From: Hypomyces perniciosus
Taxonomy: Eukaryota > Ascomycota > Sordariomycetes > Hypocreales > Hypocreaceae
Assembly: GCA_008477525.1 (NCBI GenBank)
Contig: SPDT01000002.1
Location: forward strand, 3,534,001-3,598,000
DNA length: 64,000 nucleotides
Direction: 5' to 3'
Positions within the stretch are counted from its first letter, which is position 1. Each line of letters begins with the position of its first letter. The notes under the pieces are model-generated. The model saw only the letters and a list, made by a program, of their open reading frames with translations, was not told the DNA's origin and ran no database searches. A program made the position numbers and the translations under genes. Shown here piece by piece: positions 33,818-45,262 of the stretch.

Positions 33818-35041
33818 TCTCGTAGGTTGTCTTTCGACGTTCCGTGGGCTGTGTTGCATTCGTAGGATGGTGTCCACAAGGTATCATGTATAGAACGTAT
33901 GGCTTTGGGCCTTTCGATATATCCTAAGAGCTCGGCTTCTTATCCAAATCATCGGGCAGCAAACCATTCCCATCCATATCGATGCCGTTGTAATTTAAAG
34001 TAATGGAAGTGGTACATAGGTATAAGGGGCACTGCCTGAGGGAAGAAGCTCTGAATGAATCTGCCTTCTCTCGATTTGGGATATCTTTTGTTGCAACATG
34101 GTGGTGACACTGAAAATGACCATTTGCCGCCGCTCGGAGTAGAGATTCGTTCCTAGGCGTATCCATCTTCCGTGTCTGTTGAACGGATCCCTATGTGATC
34201 CGCTGTTACGTGTTGTGCAGCCACACCCTTTTTCGCATGTGGCTAGCAGCTGCGTCTATTCCGATAAAGGTCTGAGGTGAGGTGTGGGATGGGGTTACTC
34301 GAATAAGAGGTCGTTGCGGCATGTAAATTAGCGTGAAGGCTCCAACTAGCGGAAGGGAGGAGCTGTTATAATGAAAAGGCGGCTCTATTGAATAAGGAAG
34401 ACTGCGGCAATGTAAAAAAAGTGCTCTCTCATATGCCTCTTTGATAGTAAAACTGACAAAATATCTCGGGGCGTCGTTCAAGCGCCTTGCGCTGTCGTTG
34501 AGCTCGTTTTGGTCAACATCAACCGCCGCCTTCTATTGTGGATTTGCATATTTCGCAGGTCTACCTCGTTTCCGAGCTCGCCGGTGGCCGTTTGCCGTGG
34601 ATCAAGATGACGGTTGGCTTGTGTGATACACGTGCTGTATGATCTGAATCGGTTTGGGCGGTCTTGGAGCAAGTTGCATTTGTCTAATTGAGGGCGGTGC
34701 ACTGAAGCTTATGACATCTTGAACCATCAACTGGGACTGTGCACTTTGCCGTGGCCTAAACACTCGCTCACAGCAATATGCAATCCGTTACCGTAACATC
34801 GCTATACGCTGCTCTACCTGGAGAGATATCTGAGGTCCAGTATCGAGCTGTAGTTGGCTGGGAAGTATTGGTCGAGGAGCCTTTGGGCCGTTATGGATCC
34901 CCTCGACTTCATCAAAGTCCGTTACTGAATCGGTTGTTGGTGGGCCGGTGTGCTGGTTGGTTAAAATTTTTGGATTTGGTTAAGGGAAGCTTAGTCATCA
35001 ATATTAAGTAAGCGTTGCAAGTCGTTAACCAGGCTTGCCAG
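33818..35041. other. No supported gene; weak AT-hook-like trace
   Basis: On the minus strand around 34440-34620 one frame reads ARKRGRPAKYAN, an AT-hook-like core, then a stop and VDVDQNELNDSARRLNDAP. It may be a relic; there is not enough to name it. Confidence 0.35.
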
Positions 35042-35932
35042 GAGCTGTTACCAATAGACACCAGTCATCCTGGAGTTAAACCCCGAGGGCATTGAGACGC
35101 GAGGGCTATCCCTGGCGAATCCGAACTTGCCACCCGCGCTGTCACAGTTGCTCATGGAGCTCGAGAAATGCAGCAATGGAGTTAGCGTAATATCAAGCAA
35201 TCTGCAGTTAAAAATCAAGGAACAATCTGAGGAAGATCCTAACTTCCAGATTTTCTTAGACTTCATGGATGCCGCCCCCGCCCGCAGATCGCGACAAACT
35301 CGGTTCAACGCCCTCGCTCGATGAAGTTACTCACCCGGTCGAAGAGGCTGCAGAATATCAGGCGGCCATGCAGTTTGATGGTGGTCCATCATCCTCTCTT
35401 ATACATTGCCATCTACGGCCAACCAAGGTAGAATCAACTAGTCGGGTTCGCGCCTTGCACGACCGCAAAGATACCTTCCTACAAGCTCACAAGCCAAGAT
35501 GGGTGACTTTCGCATCTATCTCATGCCAGAGGTGGAAGACATTGCTGTTGATGCGACCAAGAGACTCCGTCGAGTGCTGCCCTGCAATGTCATTAACCAC
35601 ACCTAATTTCTCGCCCTCCGCAACCGGCCCATCACCATCAGCATCGAGACCAAGAAAAGAGGTGGGGCACAGCCAGCAACGGCGGAGTTACAGCTAGGAA
35701 CATGGCACGCTGCGCAGTGGAGATTTCTGGAGGATCTCGTCGCCCGGTCCAGTAGCTCATTCGACGGACTGCCAAAAAAACCGTGTTATGGCTGGAAAAG
35801 GGATTTGGGTCCACAACTAGCCCTTTGGGTGTGTATAAGACCGTATGGGGCGTGCAGTGTTTGGCTCAGTGGGCTAAGGAAGTGTATTGGCCGTGGTTTA
35901 GGAAGAATGCTTTGGGTATTACGGAAGGATGA
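35042..35932 (+). pseudogene. PD-(D/E)XK nuclease-like domain protein, decayed
   Basis: Pieces in successive frames follow the order of the fungal PD-(D/E)XK nuclease-like family: LNPEGIETRGLSLANPNLPP, ALSQLLMELEKCSNGVSVIS, EEDPNFQIFLDFMD, then LDEVTHPVEEAAEYQAAMQF. These are followed by MGDFRIYLMPEVEDIAVDAT, FLALRNRPITISIETK with the E-x-K of the active site, and AELQLGTWHAAQWRFLEDL with the downstream Gln. The C-terminal piece reads VLWLEKGFGSTTSPLGVYK and KEVYWPWFRKNALGI, to TGA 35930-35932. At least three frameshifts, an internal TAA and a deletion of about 20 codons before VLWLEK show it is dead. The natural role of the family is not established to my knowledge. Confidence 0.75.
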
Positions 35933-36713
35933 AACTTGGGCTTCTTTGTTTTGAGAATACCAAAATATCGATTCAAGAACAAGCAATGAAATCTGGACGC
36001 TAAACCTGGTCGCCGCTGTAGACAAGAGCGGGATCCACTGAGATCCAACAGAGTGTCCATTCCCTACTTATTGTCTTTGGAGTCATTTTCTGCTAAGGGC
36101 CTAGAAGCAGACATTTATCCTTTTTCTTTTTCTTTTCTTTTCTTTTTCTAAACACAGAGATAGTTCTGTCTATTTATTAACGACAGAGGGGTCACGGAGG
36201 TCCACTTGGACCGTAATGTCTATTTGTTGGCTCTCAGCCTCCTGAGTTATTGCGCTAAAAGCACATTATCCATTTGTTGGCTTTTGGCCTTTCAAGATCT
36301 ACTAGTACATTTTTGGATGAACGATTAAAAGTCAGGAAACGGACCCCTCCACCACCTTTGAGCAGAATCCCGACACGTCTGTTGGTTCGACATCTCTTGC
36401 GCGTTCTGGACAGGGATATTGGCCATCGGATTAGTCAGGCCTTCGGGTCTACTGACTTGATAAAATCGACTCAGTGATAAACGCCAAGTATCCTCTCAGT
36501 ATTAGACTTATCCACTTTTAGCCTTACATAGCTCGTGCTCTAAAAGTCATACAACGGATATTATTCATTTATTGGCCTTGAGCCGCGGGGATAATTCTTA
36601 ATAACACAAGGTAAGTATATAAGCGGAAGCCTCGACAGTTAACAAATAGGCATTGTCTGTTTATCAACTATAGAACTTTCATGGTTGTTGCCCCGAGAGG
36701 AAAACAATCCTGC
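35933..36713. other. Low-complexity intergenic stretch
   Basis: Contains a TTTTTCTTTTC tract near 36120-36148 and several scattered words like TCTATTTGTTGG and CATTTGTTGGC (36168-36660), which may be a very old tandem or nested repeat. No gene. Confidence 0.4.
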
Positions 36714-36940
36714 TGTTGGAAAACACGGTTATGTAGCCAGCTTGTTCACATCACGAAGAAAGGGCGCCAGAAATCCGCTCAATTGCTCCATGTCCTCTTC
36801 TGCCTTCATTGGATTCTCTTCCAGCCATTTTATCATAGAAACAGAACGCCGCGCGGCCTGTTTCACCTCACGTCATATCACAGGTTCCCTTGCAGGCACA
36901 ATGCTTGCTTATTCCAACAACTAGACCGACGTTATCCGAC
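36714..36940 (+). repeat. LTR-like dispersed repeat, copy 2
   Basis: Same element as 18522-18757: begins TGTTGGAAAACACGG, has TTCCAACA at 36912-36919, and shares the following 21 bp to GTTATCCGAC. Differences from copy 1 are mostly transitions. Confidence 0.7.
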
Positions 36941-37779
36941 ACCTGCGGTTGGAGATTGGTTAGTAGCTGTCGCTTTCTCGTGATGTCCTACTGAGATTTC
37001 GCGAGGCTAATTATTTTTGCTGTCGCCTTTTATTGGTTACTAATCCCTGCGGTATCCCCACTGTAAGTCATGGAATGTGGAACATTCAGGGGGGCGAGTA
37101 TGTAACTTTCTATGCGCCGTCACAAGAAGACATAGCGAAGATACCTCTCTATACTGTATGTACTTTATACATAATGTGCGGCTGTTAACCGGGGAGCATC
37201 TTCGGTTTCCACGCCCTATGAGATCTCTTGTCAGACTTTCTTTTTAGACCCACCAGCAGCCTAAAGATATCTATCTGTACTCTGTACGCTACTATTATTT
37301 TGTAGATGATTAACTAATAGAGTATGGAACTTTTGCAATTATATTATTGTACTGAATAAAAGCTCTCTATCGTAATCAGCATAATCTATAGCAACAAGAG
37401 TAATCTATTGGAATTTGAGTTAGCTGTGGCAATATAGATATTTTGCGGTGCCTATTTCATTATCACCCGCTTTGCCCGCATTTATGCATACTGGTCGAAA
37501 CTCTCCAGCCAACAACCCACCATAGACACCTCTTTACCAATCGATGGATCATCACAAAGCATCACTATAATAACGGAGAGGGGGAATTGTTGTAGCAGGC
37601 GCTAGGCAGAAATAGATACTAAAGACCTGCGCGTGCTACGCGAGTTGTCAGAGTCCCAGATCGTCCGTTGCTATAAGTCGGAAAGCCTTGGCTATATATG
37701 GTCTGTATTGGCTTGGTTATTGGGCCTAGAAGGGTATATAGAGGCAACTGCTGCCTCGCAAAGAGCCTAAAGGGAGAGA
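36941..37779. other. Intergenic, no gene seen
   Basis: No supported ORF. It grades into the AT-rich block. Confidence 0.4.
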
Positions 37780-39210
37780 TAAGCACTAAACCTTTATAGA
37801 GATTTTATATTATCCTTAGACGCCGCGCTCGATAAAGGCGGCGCTAGCCGACCTTTTGCGGCTTCTTTTTATACTCTTTCTAGTATAGGTTATACTGTTA
37901 ACGTAAAGGCTTAAAATACTTTTATTAAAGACTATATATACTATGTCACGTTCCGAGCACGTTTCCTTTATATAGAGTTGGTACCGTTATAATAATTGCT
38001 AGAAATGCGATTATTAGCCTATTCTTTTGCCTGTTGGCGTGACGGTATAACGGTTCGTTACATACTAGCCGCTTTTTAAACTGTACCGTTAAGTGTATAA
38101 TTAACTATTACCAGCTATTAGATAAAGCGACTTTATATCTATAATTTTAAGATAAGAGGCTATTTTATATATATAAAGAAAATGAAAAAAGGATTAACGC
38201 TATTAACGATAGTAGGATAAAATACCTAGTTCTAGGTAAAGAAAGGTCTTAAATCGCAATACTAAAAGCAAAACGCTGCTTTTAAAAAATTAAAAATAAT
38301 AAAATTACTATTGCAGATGAGCTATTAGGCTAATTTATAAAGGAAGCTTTAACTTTATACTTATTAAATATCTAACGCTTTACTTAAAATAAATAAATAT
38401 CTGCTGTTATTTTTTAGTTTTATATATTAAAGCGAATACTAATACTTAAAAGTATTATCTTTATTATTGCTGTTAAGCATTTCGTTAAGTTCTTTTACTT
38501 TAAAATAACTAATAAATTTATTAAAGGATTTAAAGTACTAGACTTGTCACGACCCGACCAGGTCGAAGACCCAGGTCCGGAAGAATGTCGGAACGACGAG
38601 CCAATAGGAACATAATCACTAGGGTACGTACCGAATCGCTGATGATTAGGGACGTATGTAAGTGATCACAAACCTCAAATCATCAGGAACGTAGCTACGT
38701 CCCCTGATGATTGTCACAACTCTCCTTTGTATACATACGACTGGCTTGTCACTCATTTAGTATAGTTACTTAGACTGTCGTTAACAATTGCATTCACCAG
38801 AACCGCCTGTTCTACAGAATCGTGACTACGTTACCCTGCTCAGTATTCATCCCTGACCTCTCTGTCAACATAAACCCACGAGCCTCGGTTTATCCCTTGA
38901 GAATCAACCCGGATCGTCACATCCCTGTAAAGTAAATTAATAAAAGTATTTATTTTTAATAATAATAAATAATTTATTATAGCTTATGAAATCTTTATAT
39001 AAATTAAAAAAATTAATATAATTTAAAAAGTTAAATAAAAAGTTTTATTTTTAATAATTTAAATTATTAATAATTATTTAATTAAATATTAAAGAAAATA
39101 TTATTTTTTTAATTGCTTTATAAATAAATAAAGTATTTATCAATACTTTTAAAAGCTTTTTTTTTCAAAGTTTTTATAGATTTTACAAAGTTAAATAAAA
39201 ATCCTGGCAG
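37780..39210. repeat. AT-rich decayed block (RIP-like), split by an LTR
   Basis: Extreme A+T and TA-rich sequence with stops in all frames on both sides of the LTR at 38545-38921. No homology can be read from it. The contrast with the GC-balanced LTR in its middle suggests the block was mutated before the LTR arrived, or that the LTR escaped. It is likely an old, heavily RIP-mutated element. Confidence 0.65.
38545..38921 (-). mobile_element. Solo LTR (377 bp), inverse of 17268-17610
   Basis: On the plus strand it begins TGTCACGACCCGACCAGG and ends CCGGATCGTCACA, so the element reads on the minus strand. It shares long blocks with 17268-17610, e.g. the reverse of AACAGGTGGTTCTGGTGAAT (here GCGGTTCTGGTGAAT), GAATACTGAGCAGGGTAACG and AAGTAACTATACTAAATGAG-type sequence. 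Flanking five-mers (AGACT and TCCCT) do not match, so recombination or later change is likely. Confidence 0.8.
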
Positions 39211-40780
39211 GGCTTACCTAGACATAACCGATTGCTATCAGAGTCTTAGTGTTTGGACGGCCATTCGCAGAGTCATTCTGCCGGGGAGTTGTTGGTCGTC
39301 GTCGCTTCGATGTACGGGATATGTGATAGTTCGCAAATGATGCGCGCGCGCAAACGGGGTGAAGCGACCGCACAATGCCTGATCGAGATATCCGACCCTC
39401 AGGGTACTGTTAAGCTATCCCGAATCCCGCAACATCACCAGGGCTCTAAATTAGCAACCCCGCCTCGGTCGTAAGCTGTCAATATGATGAGAACTCGGCC
39501 TGGGTAGCTATTCCTAGCCACTTCATGAAGTCTGGTGCTATCGCTTCCGATTCTGGGAGGCATCAATGTCAGAAATCATTCTCCCTCGCATCGCATCAGG
39601 CAAATGAGGTTTGTTTCGCTTTGAGATCCTGCAGGCTGCTCTCCTAGCCCTACTGCACGAGGTTACTAGTTCGTCCTGATAGTCGGTTCTCAGGGCCTTT
39701 TCCTGCTGGAGTGATTGGAACATGTTGGAATTCTGCTCGCTGTCCTTCTTTGCGCGCGAGTCTTGAGCATGCGGCGGAGGGCCTCATACAGTGGCCGTGC
39801 AGGGTGGACCGAAGCAGATTCGATAGGAGTCGCGCCAATTGCTTTTTCAATGACTAGTTCGCTGTTCCGAGGCACGGCTGACCGAGTCTTGATGTGCGCG
39901 AGGTTTTGATGACTCAGACGACGTCATAAGCGGGTAGAAACATCGCTGGTGGTTGACGCTTGACGAAACAAACATCGTCAGGGCGTTTATTGGAGGCCTA
40001 TTCGTAATTGAAAATTGAAAGGAGCACTGTGCGAAATGCGTTCCATGGCTCGTCAAATTCTGTACGAGCATGTACCTCGGGGAGAGGTCCTGCATGTCGA
40101 TGGATACCCGACATTCTCAGCGCGACAGGGGGACGATGTGCTCAGAACATGTGTCCTCGGTGTACCAGACAATGAGAGTCACTACTGCTAGATGTAGAAT
40201 CGCCCAGCTAGTAAATTATTATAAATATTTAAATAGTTAAAAGACTTTAATATTAAACAGTTAAGGAATATAAGTTAAATATAGTGGGAAAATAGTAATA
40301 ATAATATCGAATTCGATATAATATTTAATAAATTTAAAGGTTATATACCCTATAAAGCTATTAATAATAAGAAGCTAATAAATCTTTTTAGCTAATAACC
40401 TAGCCCAGATCGGTTTACGGTTGGGACGGCCCTGACATCGCGTCCAGGTTCATCTTCGCCAAGGGCGCCGGGCTGAAGGCATCTCGACGAGTCAAAATCC
40501 ATTAGAAACGCGGGGTTGGGCCGACGTGAATGCGAGGCACGCGATGGCGAAGTGCGAAGAATGACCTTCTTCATCATTCATTCAGTCGGACCAGACAAGA
40601 GAACCCCCCCCTTCGTTCAGCCACCAAGCAGCTAATTCTTATAGACTGACACCTTTGCTTCTCGGCCGAGCAGGACGAGTATACTTTGTATTATTGCTTC
40701 GTACACATGGCATATATGTATATACACAGATGCCCTCCACCACGACGCACGTGTGAAAAATAAAATAAAATAAAAACGTG
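39211..40780. other. Degenerate stretch, no supported gene; AT-rich patch 40195-40400
   Basis: On the minus strand one frame from 40095 to 39538 is open except for two stops (TTSSESSKPRAHQD..., NMFQSLQQEKALRTDYQDE, RARRAACRISKRNKPHLPD). It may be a dead gene, but no family is recognised. The patch 40195-40400 is TA-rich like the block at 37780. Confidence 0.35.
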
Positions 40781-40920
40781 GCATTGGCGATAGCACCAAT
40801 CCACTCCTTCACCCACTCAACCGCCAGTCTCTGGTCCTTCAGCCCCAGGTTCAACTCCTTCGCCTCAAACCCACCTGCCAGGAACCCCAGCGGCCATCGT
40901 ACCCTGATAATTTCAACCTC
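40781..40920 (-). pseudogene. Carboxylesterase type B scrap
   Basis: About 46 codons: VRWPLGFLAGGFEAKELNLG, then LGLKDQRLAVEWVKEWIGA. This is the conserved stretch just before the nucleophile elbow of type B carboxylesterases (typically NLGLxDQRxALxWVxxNI). It runs into an AAAAT repeat at 40755-40776 and lacks all the rest of the protein, including the catalytic Ser. A fragment only. Confidence 0.6.
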
Positions 40921-41622
40921 GACGTCAGACTGGAAGCCGCTGACGGCGTTTCTCTGGCCTTGTTCTTCCGACTGCTGCCTCTACGGAGTATATACGACCT
41001 AGCTACGTTGCACACAACACTAACCACGGGTTTGTTTAGAATATGGCGATTCATCCTCATCATATGGGGCTGCTTTGAGTGCTTCGCACAGTTTCGGAGT
41101 ATTCATGCGCGCATGCGCCGCGACATGATTGAAGCGCGATCTTGACGGTCAGTCGCATACGAGCACGAACGAGTAACAAACAGGCAGGGCCACAGAGGTT
41201 GTTTCGTTTCGTTTCGTTTCGTTTTGTTTTGGACATCAAATGGGTTGGACCGAGATTCGCTGTGTTATGGAGTCACTCACTGCTGGGGTCCGGCGTGATC
41301 GGTATTCGGATTTTGGTCAATCATTACGGACTTGTACGCACGCATATCAACGAATATACCCTAGCTAAATATAAATGACAATATATGCTCTCTGTTCGAG
41401 AGCCTTCTGAATCTGCAGACCCAGCGAGAAAATGAACACGAAAGCTGCCTAGGAAACGGTTGCACCAGTGCGAGGACATAGCCAATCATCCATTCTGTCT
41501 TAGTCGGTGATCTGCGCATACGGGGTCTTATCGACTGCGCCCTACTTCACAATGATGCCCGCCAAGTCTCCAAACATCATAATCGAGACAATCTTATCCC
41601 TGAACCAATCCTTCCAACCTTC
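40921..41622. other. Intergenic, with a short TTTCG tandem repeat
   Basis: A TTTCG pentamer is repeated four to five times around 41203-41228. There are no supported genes. The right side is the 3' flank of the gene ending at 41623. Confidence 0.45.
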
Positions 41623-42381
41623 CTAGTTCGTCTTCTTCAATGGAGTCTTGTTGAGAGCATAGAAAAGCGGCAGGAAGACGAGGGAGAGCACCACACACAG
41701 CCCGGTGCTGTACAGTTGCCACAAGTACCAAATCAATGGGCCCAGGGCAGGCAGAACGAACCGAAAGAGGTCATTTGGCTGGTAATTATCCTCCTGGCTG
41801 ATGATGTAATACTTGGCCCTCTCTTGTCCCACACCCGCGAGTGCGCTGGCGTAATTCTTCTGGCCAGACTCGGAGGGCTTCTGGACGAGTTGCAGAACAG
41901 TGACGAGCCGCACGGGAGCCTTGTAGAATGGGATGAACCATATCTCAATGGTTTGATGCATAGAGACGTATAGAAGACCCGTCTTTTGGTCAAACGCTGC
42001 AGCAAGAAGCATACATGGTCAGCACAAGGAATCTCCCTTGTTGTCCATCTCGTCACCCGTTCGACATACCTGTTGCATCAATCTTGAGGCTGGTTCGAGG
42101 GCTGAAGATGCGATACCAGCGGAAGATTCCGAGGATCAGCCATCGTGAGTCAATCTCGCCAGCAAAGGGAATGACGCCCTTGGAGAACGACGGGACTCGA
42201 CAGAATGGATGCGTGAAGGATGCATTGGGGAGGAAGTACGTGTTCAACGCATCTTCCTGCTCTTGAGCTGATCCCACGCACAGGTCTTCAATGACACCGG
42301 AAATCTCACGTGCTATAATACGTATGTATAAGCCAAGAGCTTACATATGCAAGCCATGAAGAACATACCTGGATTCTCCAT
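41623..42381 (-). CDS. NTF2_SigF-like small protein, 209 aa, 3 exons
   Basis: Exons 42381-42369, 42312-42070 and 41996-41623 join in frame (630 nt) with GT..AG introns of 56 and 73 nt. The protein starts MENPAREISGVIEDLC and continues NTYFLPNASFTHPFCRVPSF, SRWLILGIFRWYRIFSP, DATAFDQKTGLLYVSMHQTI and EIWFIPFYKAPVRLVTVLQL. A membrane segment lies near the C-terminus (LIWYLWQLYSTGLCVVLSLVF) before a lysine end. I recognise the fungal SigF-like NTF2-like domain family: an NTF2/SnoaL cone fold that can be catalytic (cyclase, isomerase, hydrolase) or a binding module. It starts 587 bp from, and diverges from, a flavin monooxygenase gene, so shared control and a common pathway are plausible. Confidence 0.85.
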
Positions 42382-42968
42382 CTTGGCTGTTCAAGGGAGG
42401 GAAAGGGTATTGGATCAATGGAAATAGAGGAATCCCAAAAGAGCAGAGGGATAGATCAATGTCTGGTAAAACAAAACAAAAAAGTGTTGAAAGAGGTAGA
42501 AGCGCGTTCTTGGGGAGAGAGGACAAGAGAAGACAGGACATAAACAGGAACAACGTTTCGGCCCCAATTGATGAAACAGGCCCCCAAATCACATTAAAAC
42601 TCAAATATATGACGCTGCGTGTTATCCCATCGCTTCCGGAGAGAGTTTCCAAACTCAATGGCCAATGACGAGTTCATCAGAGTGCGGAGCTCGTTTGCAA
42701 CCTGCAGATGATGCCATATCAGCGATGAAACCTGACGTCACCATCACGAAGCTCCCCAAATCCACATACCCCTTCTGCTTCTCCCACTTCCATGTTTCTG
42801 CGGCTGAGCTCCCAACAATTTGTTGGGAGAAGAGCAAGGAGGAAAACATTATAAGATACTGACTGTCTCAGCTTAGGTTCAACAATTTCTCTACTCGGTT
42901 CTTTCATTATTCCGTTTTTTGCCTTCTGATGGTTTAGTCTATTCACCATAGCTGATAGTATCCCCATC
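42382..42968. promoter_or_regulatory. Shared divergent intergenic region
   Basis: 587 bp between two divergent start codons. It has CCAAT at 42662-42666 and pyrimidine-rich stretches just before 42969 (CTCGGTTCTTTCATTATTCC). It probably contains both promoters. No specific regulator site is claimed. Confidence 0.5.
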
Positions 42969-44656
42969 ATGGCTCAACGCTCAAGCATGGCCAATCCACT
43001 CATCAATCCATTGCTATTCCTTTACCAGCTATGGCAATGGATCATTGACAGAGCTCTCTCGCCCAATCCCCCCCATTTGGACACCCCTTTGCAACGGCCA
43101 AAGATTGCCATCATCGGTGCTGGTATCACTGGTGTCTCGGCAGCAGCCCATTGTGTTGGCCATGGATTCGACGTCGCTCTCTTCGAGGCCGGTTCCAGGG
43201 AAAACTTAGGTGGCATTTGGAGTGTAAGTTCTCTATACCATACCTATACCCATGCCCCCTCCCTCTCGACATTACAATGGTTGGCTGATACAGGTTCGCG
43301 TCCTGCAGAAAGTCAATGACACTTCCGGTCTTCAAATCCATTCCATCATGTTCCGCTTCCACCCCTCTATCAGCTGGGAAAGAGGATATCCCAATCGCAA
43401 CCAAATCCTCAGCCAGATTGAGCAGCTCTGGAAGCGCTATGGCCTTCAAAAAATGACCAAATTCAACTTCAAAGTGGACGCTGTGACGCAAGATGAGGAT
43501 ACTAGGTGGATCATCAACAATGACCCGGCAAACGGACTCTTTGATGGCCTCATTGTCGCTGTCGGAACTTGTGGTGAACCCAAGGTCCCTCATGTCACCG
43601 GCGTGGATGAATTCAAGGGCGATATCTACCACTCAAGCGAGTTGACCGGGTAAGTGAAGCCTCAAACCTTTTCCTCTCACAATCAACCTTTTTAACAACC
43701 ACAATAGCAAAGATGTCAAGGATAAGCATGTCGCCATTATTGGAGGAGGCGCCTCAGCCGTCGAGGCCCTCGAATTCGCCTCCACCAACGACGCAGCCAA
43801 AATCTCGATCCTCTCTCGATCCGACAAATGGATCATTCCCCGCAACATGGTCGTCGACGTCCTGCTCAGCTTCAACATCTTCGGACAAGAGACCATCTTC
43901 TCCTTCATCCCCGAGTTCCTCCTCCGCAAGTTCTTCTACCGCGATCTCGAGGACCTGGCGCCCACCCACGAGAAAGGCTTCTTCATGAGCACGCCCATGG
44001 TTAATTCCGACGTCATGGAAAAAATCCGCCAGGGCAAAGCAGAGTGGATCCGCGGAGACATTGAAAACTTCGTCGAAGATGGAGTCGTCGTAAACCGCCG
44101 CGCCAGAGGCGTCCCCAAAGGCGGCCCGGGCCACGAACAACTCGTCAACGCCGACGTTGTCATCATGGCCACCGGCTTCCAAAGACCTTCGCTGGCAATG
44201 CTTCCCGAGGACTGCTTCGAGGAGCCATACGGCCCTCCCAACTGGTATCTGCAGACATTCCCGCCCGCTCACCCCTCCGTCTCGGCCATTAACTCGACTT
44301 ACATCGAAGCCATTGGCGTGGTGGGCAACTGGCACATCGGCGTCTACACCCGCATCCTGCTCATATTCCTCGTTGACCCACTGACCCGCCCGAGCCGCAA
44401 GTGGATGCAACGCTGGATCGGCATGACGCGATTCCTCAAGCAGTTCAGCCCCATGAAAGCCTTCGACTTCTTCACTTACCTGGAGCTGCTCTGGTGGTTC
44501 ACTTTCTGCGTTGCCATCAACCCGTTCCGATGGAAGTGGGCGCTGTTTGTGTTCTTTGGCATTGGTCTAGGCATTCCCCAAACTATCATCGCGACGGAGA
44601 AGCGGTTCATTAACGGGGAGGGTTACACTCACCTGGACCAGGGGGTGAGCTTGTAA
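42969..44656 (+). CDS. Flavin-containing monooxygenase, 519 aa, 3 exons
   Basis: Exons 42969-43223, 43294-43649 and 43708-44656 join in frame (1560 nt) across 70- and 58-nt introns. The FAD dinucleotide motif is IAIIGAGITG (residues 46-55) followed by EAGSRENLGGIWS. The NADPH-type motif is VAIIGGGASAVEALEFA (about 211-227). ADVVIMATGFQRPS near residue 355 is the FMO-type [F/L]ATG motif. A C-terminal hydrophobic segment (WWFTFCVAINPF, FVFFGIGLGIP) suggests membrane anchoring. Such enzymes use NADPH and O2 to hydroxylate N or S or to insert oxygen into ketones; the substrate is unknown. The divergent NTF2_SigF gene is a likely partner. All motifs and splice sites are intact. Confidence 0.92.
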
Positions 44657-45262
44657 AGCTGACGAGTCCCGACTCCGATCAAATGCCAAAGTAGGGGGGA
44701 AGTAAGGGACACAAAGTGATCAACTTCCATCGCATTGGTGGTTGTTTGTACGGCTCTTATGAAGGACATGACATATTTGAGACTGGCTCTGGTTCGTTAT
44801 GGAACAAAGGGTTAGGGAACACAGGGTGCGGGAAGGGTCCAAGGTTCACGAAAACGCCATGATGCCATCGGCGAAAAAAAAAGCAACCATGTTGGGTCAA
44901 AAAGTACTAGAATGTGTAGGAAGACTGAAGCTTATCATCAACCAAGCAAGCTAAATGATCTATCCAACTTCACAGACCAAAATAGTCGTCTCAGTCAAGG
45001 ATGTGATAGCTATATTACAGCTCTGGACCTAAGTATATAACCCTCTACTGTCATGAATCATCTCAGTATTTCCCTACCCCCTTTGCCAGTAATGAACCAA
45101 TCCAAGAAACACTCCAAGGTGCATTCATTTTTATCCTTGGTCTTGATACAGAGTAAAAACAGGTCGGCCACCTCCAGGACTCCCACATTGATGCGCCTTC
45201 GTATATTCGAAACCAGACTCCCACCGCTGGGCTGCGATAATGTTCCACTCTGCGTGTCGAGC
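44657..45262. other. Intergenic between convergent 3' ends
   Basis: 3' flanks of the monooxygenase gene and of the Akr1 fragment. No gene seen. Confidence 0.5.

Noticed and set aside
34440..34620. AT-hook protein on the minus strand (RKRGRPAKY)
   Set aside because: Only a nine-residue match followed by a stop; not enough for a gene.
17268..38921. One full-length LTR retroelement bounded by the two similar LTRs
   Set aside because: The two LTRs are in opposite orientation and 21 kb apart, with unrelated genes between.
43754..44410. Minus-strand ORF of 218 codons
   Set aside because: It lies antisense to exon 3 of the flavin monooxygenase, which carries clear motifs; a shadow frame.
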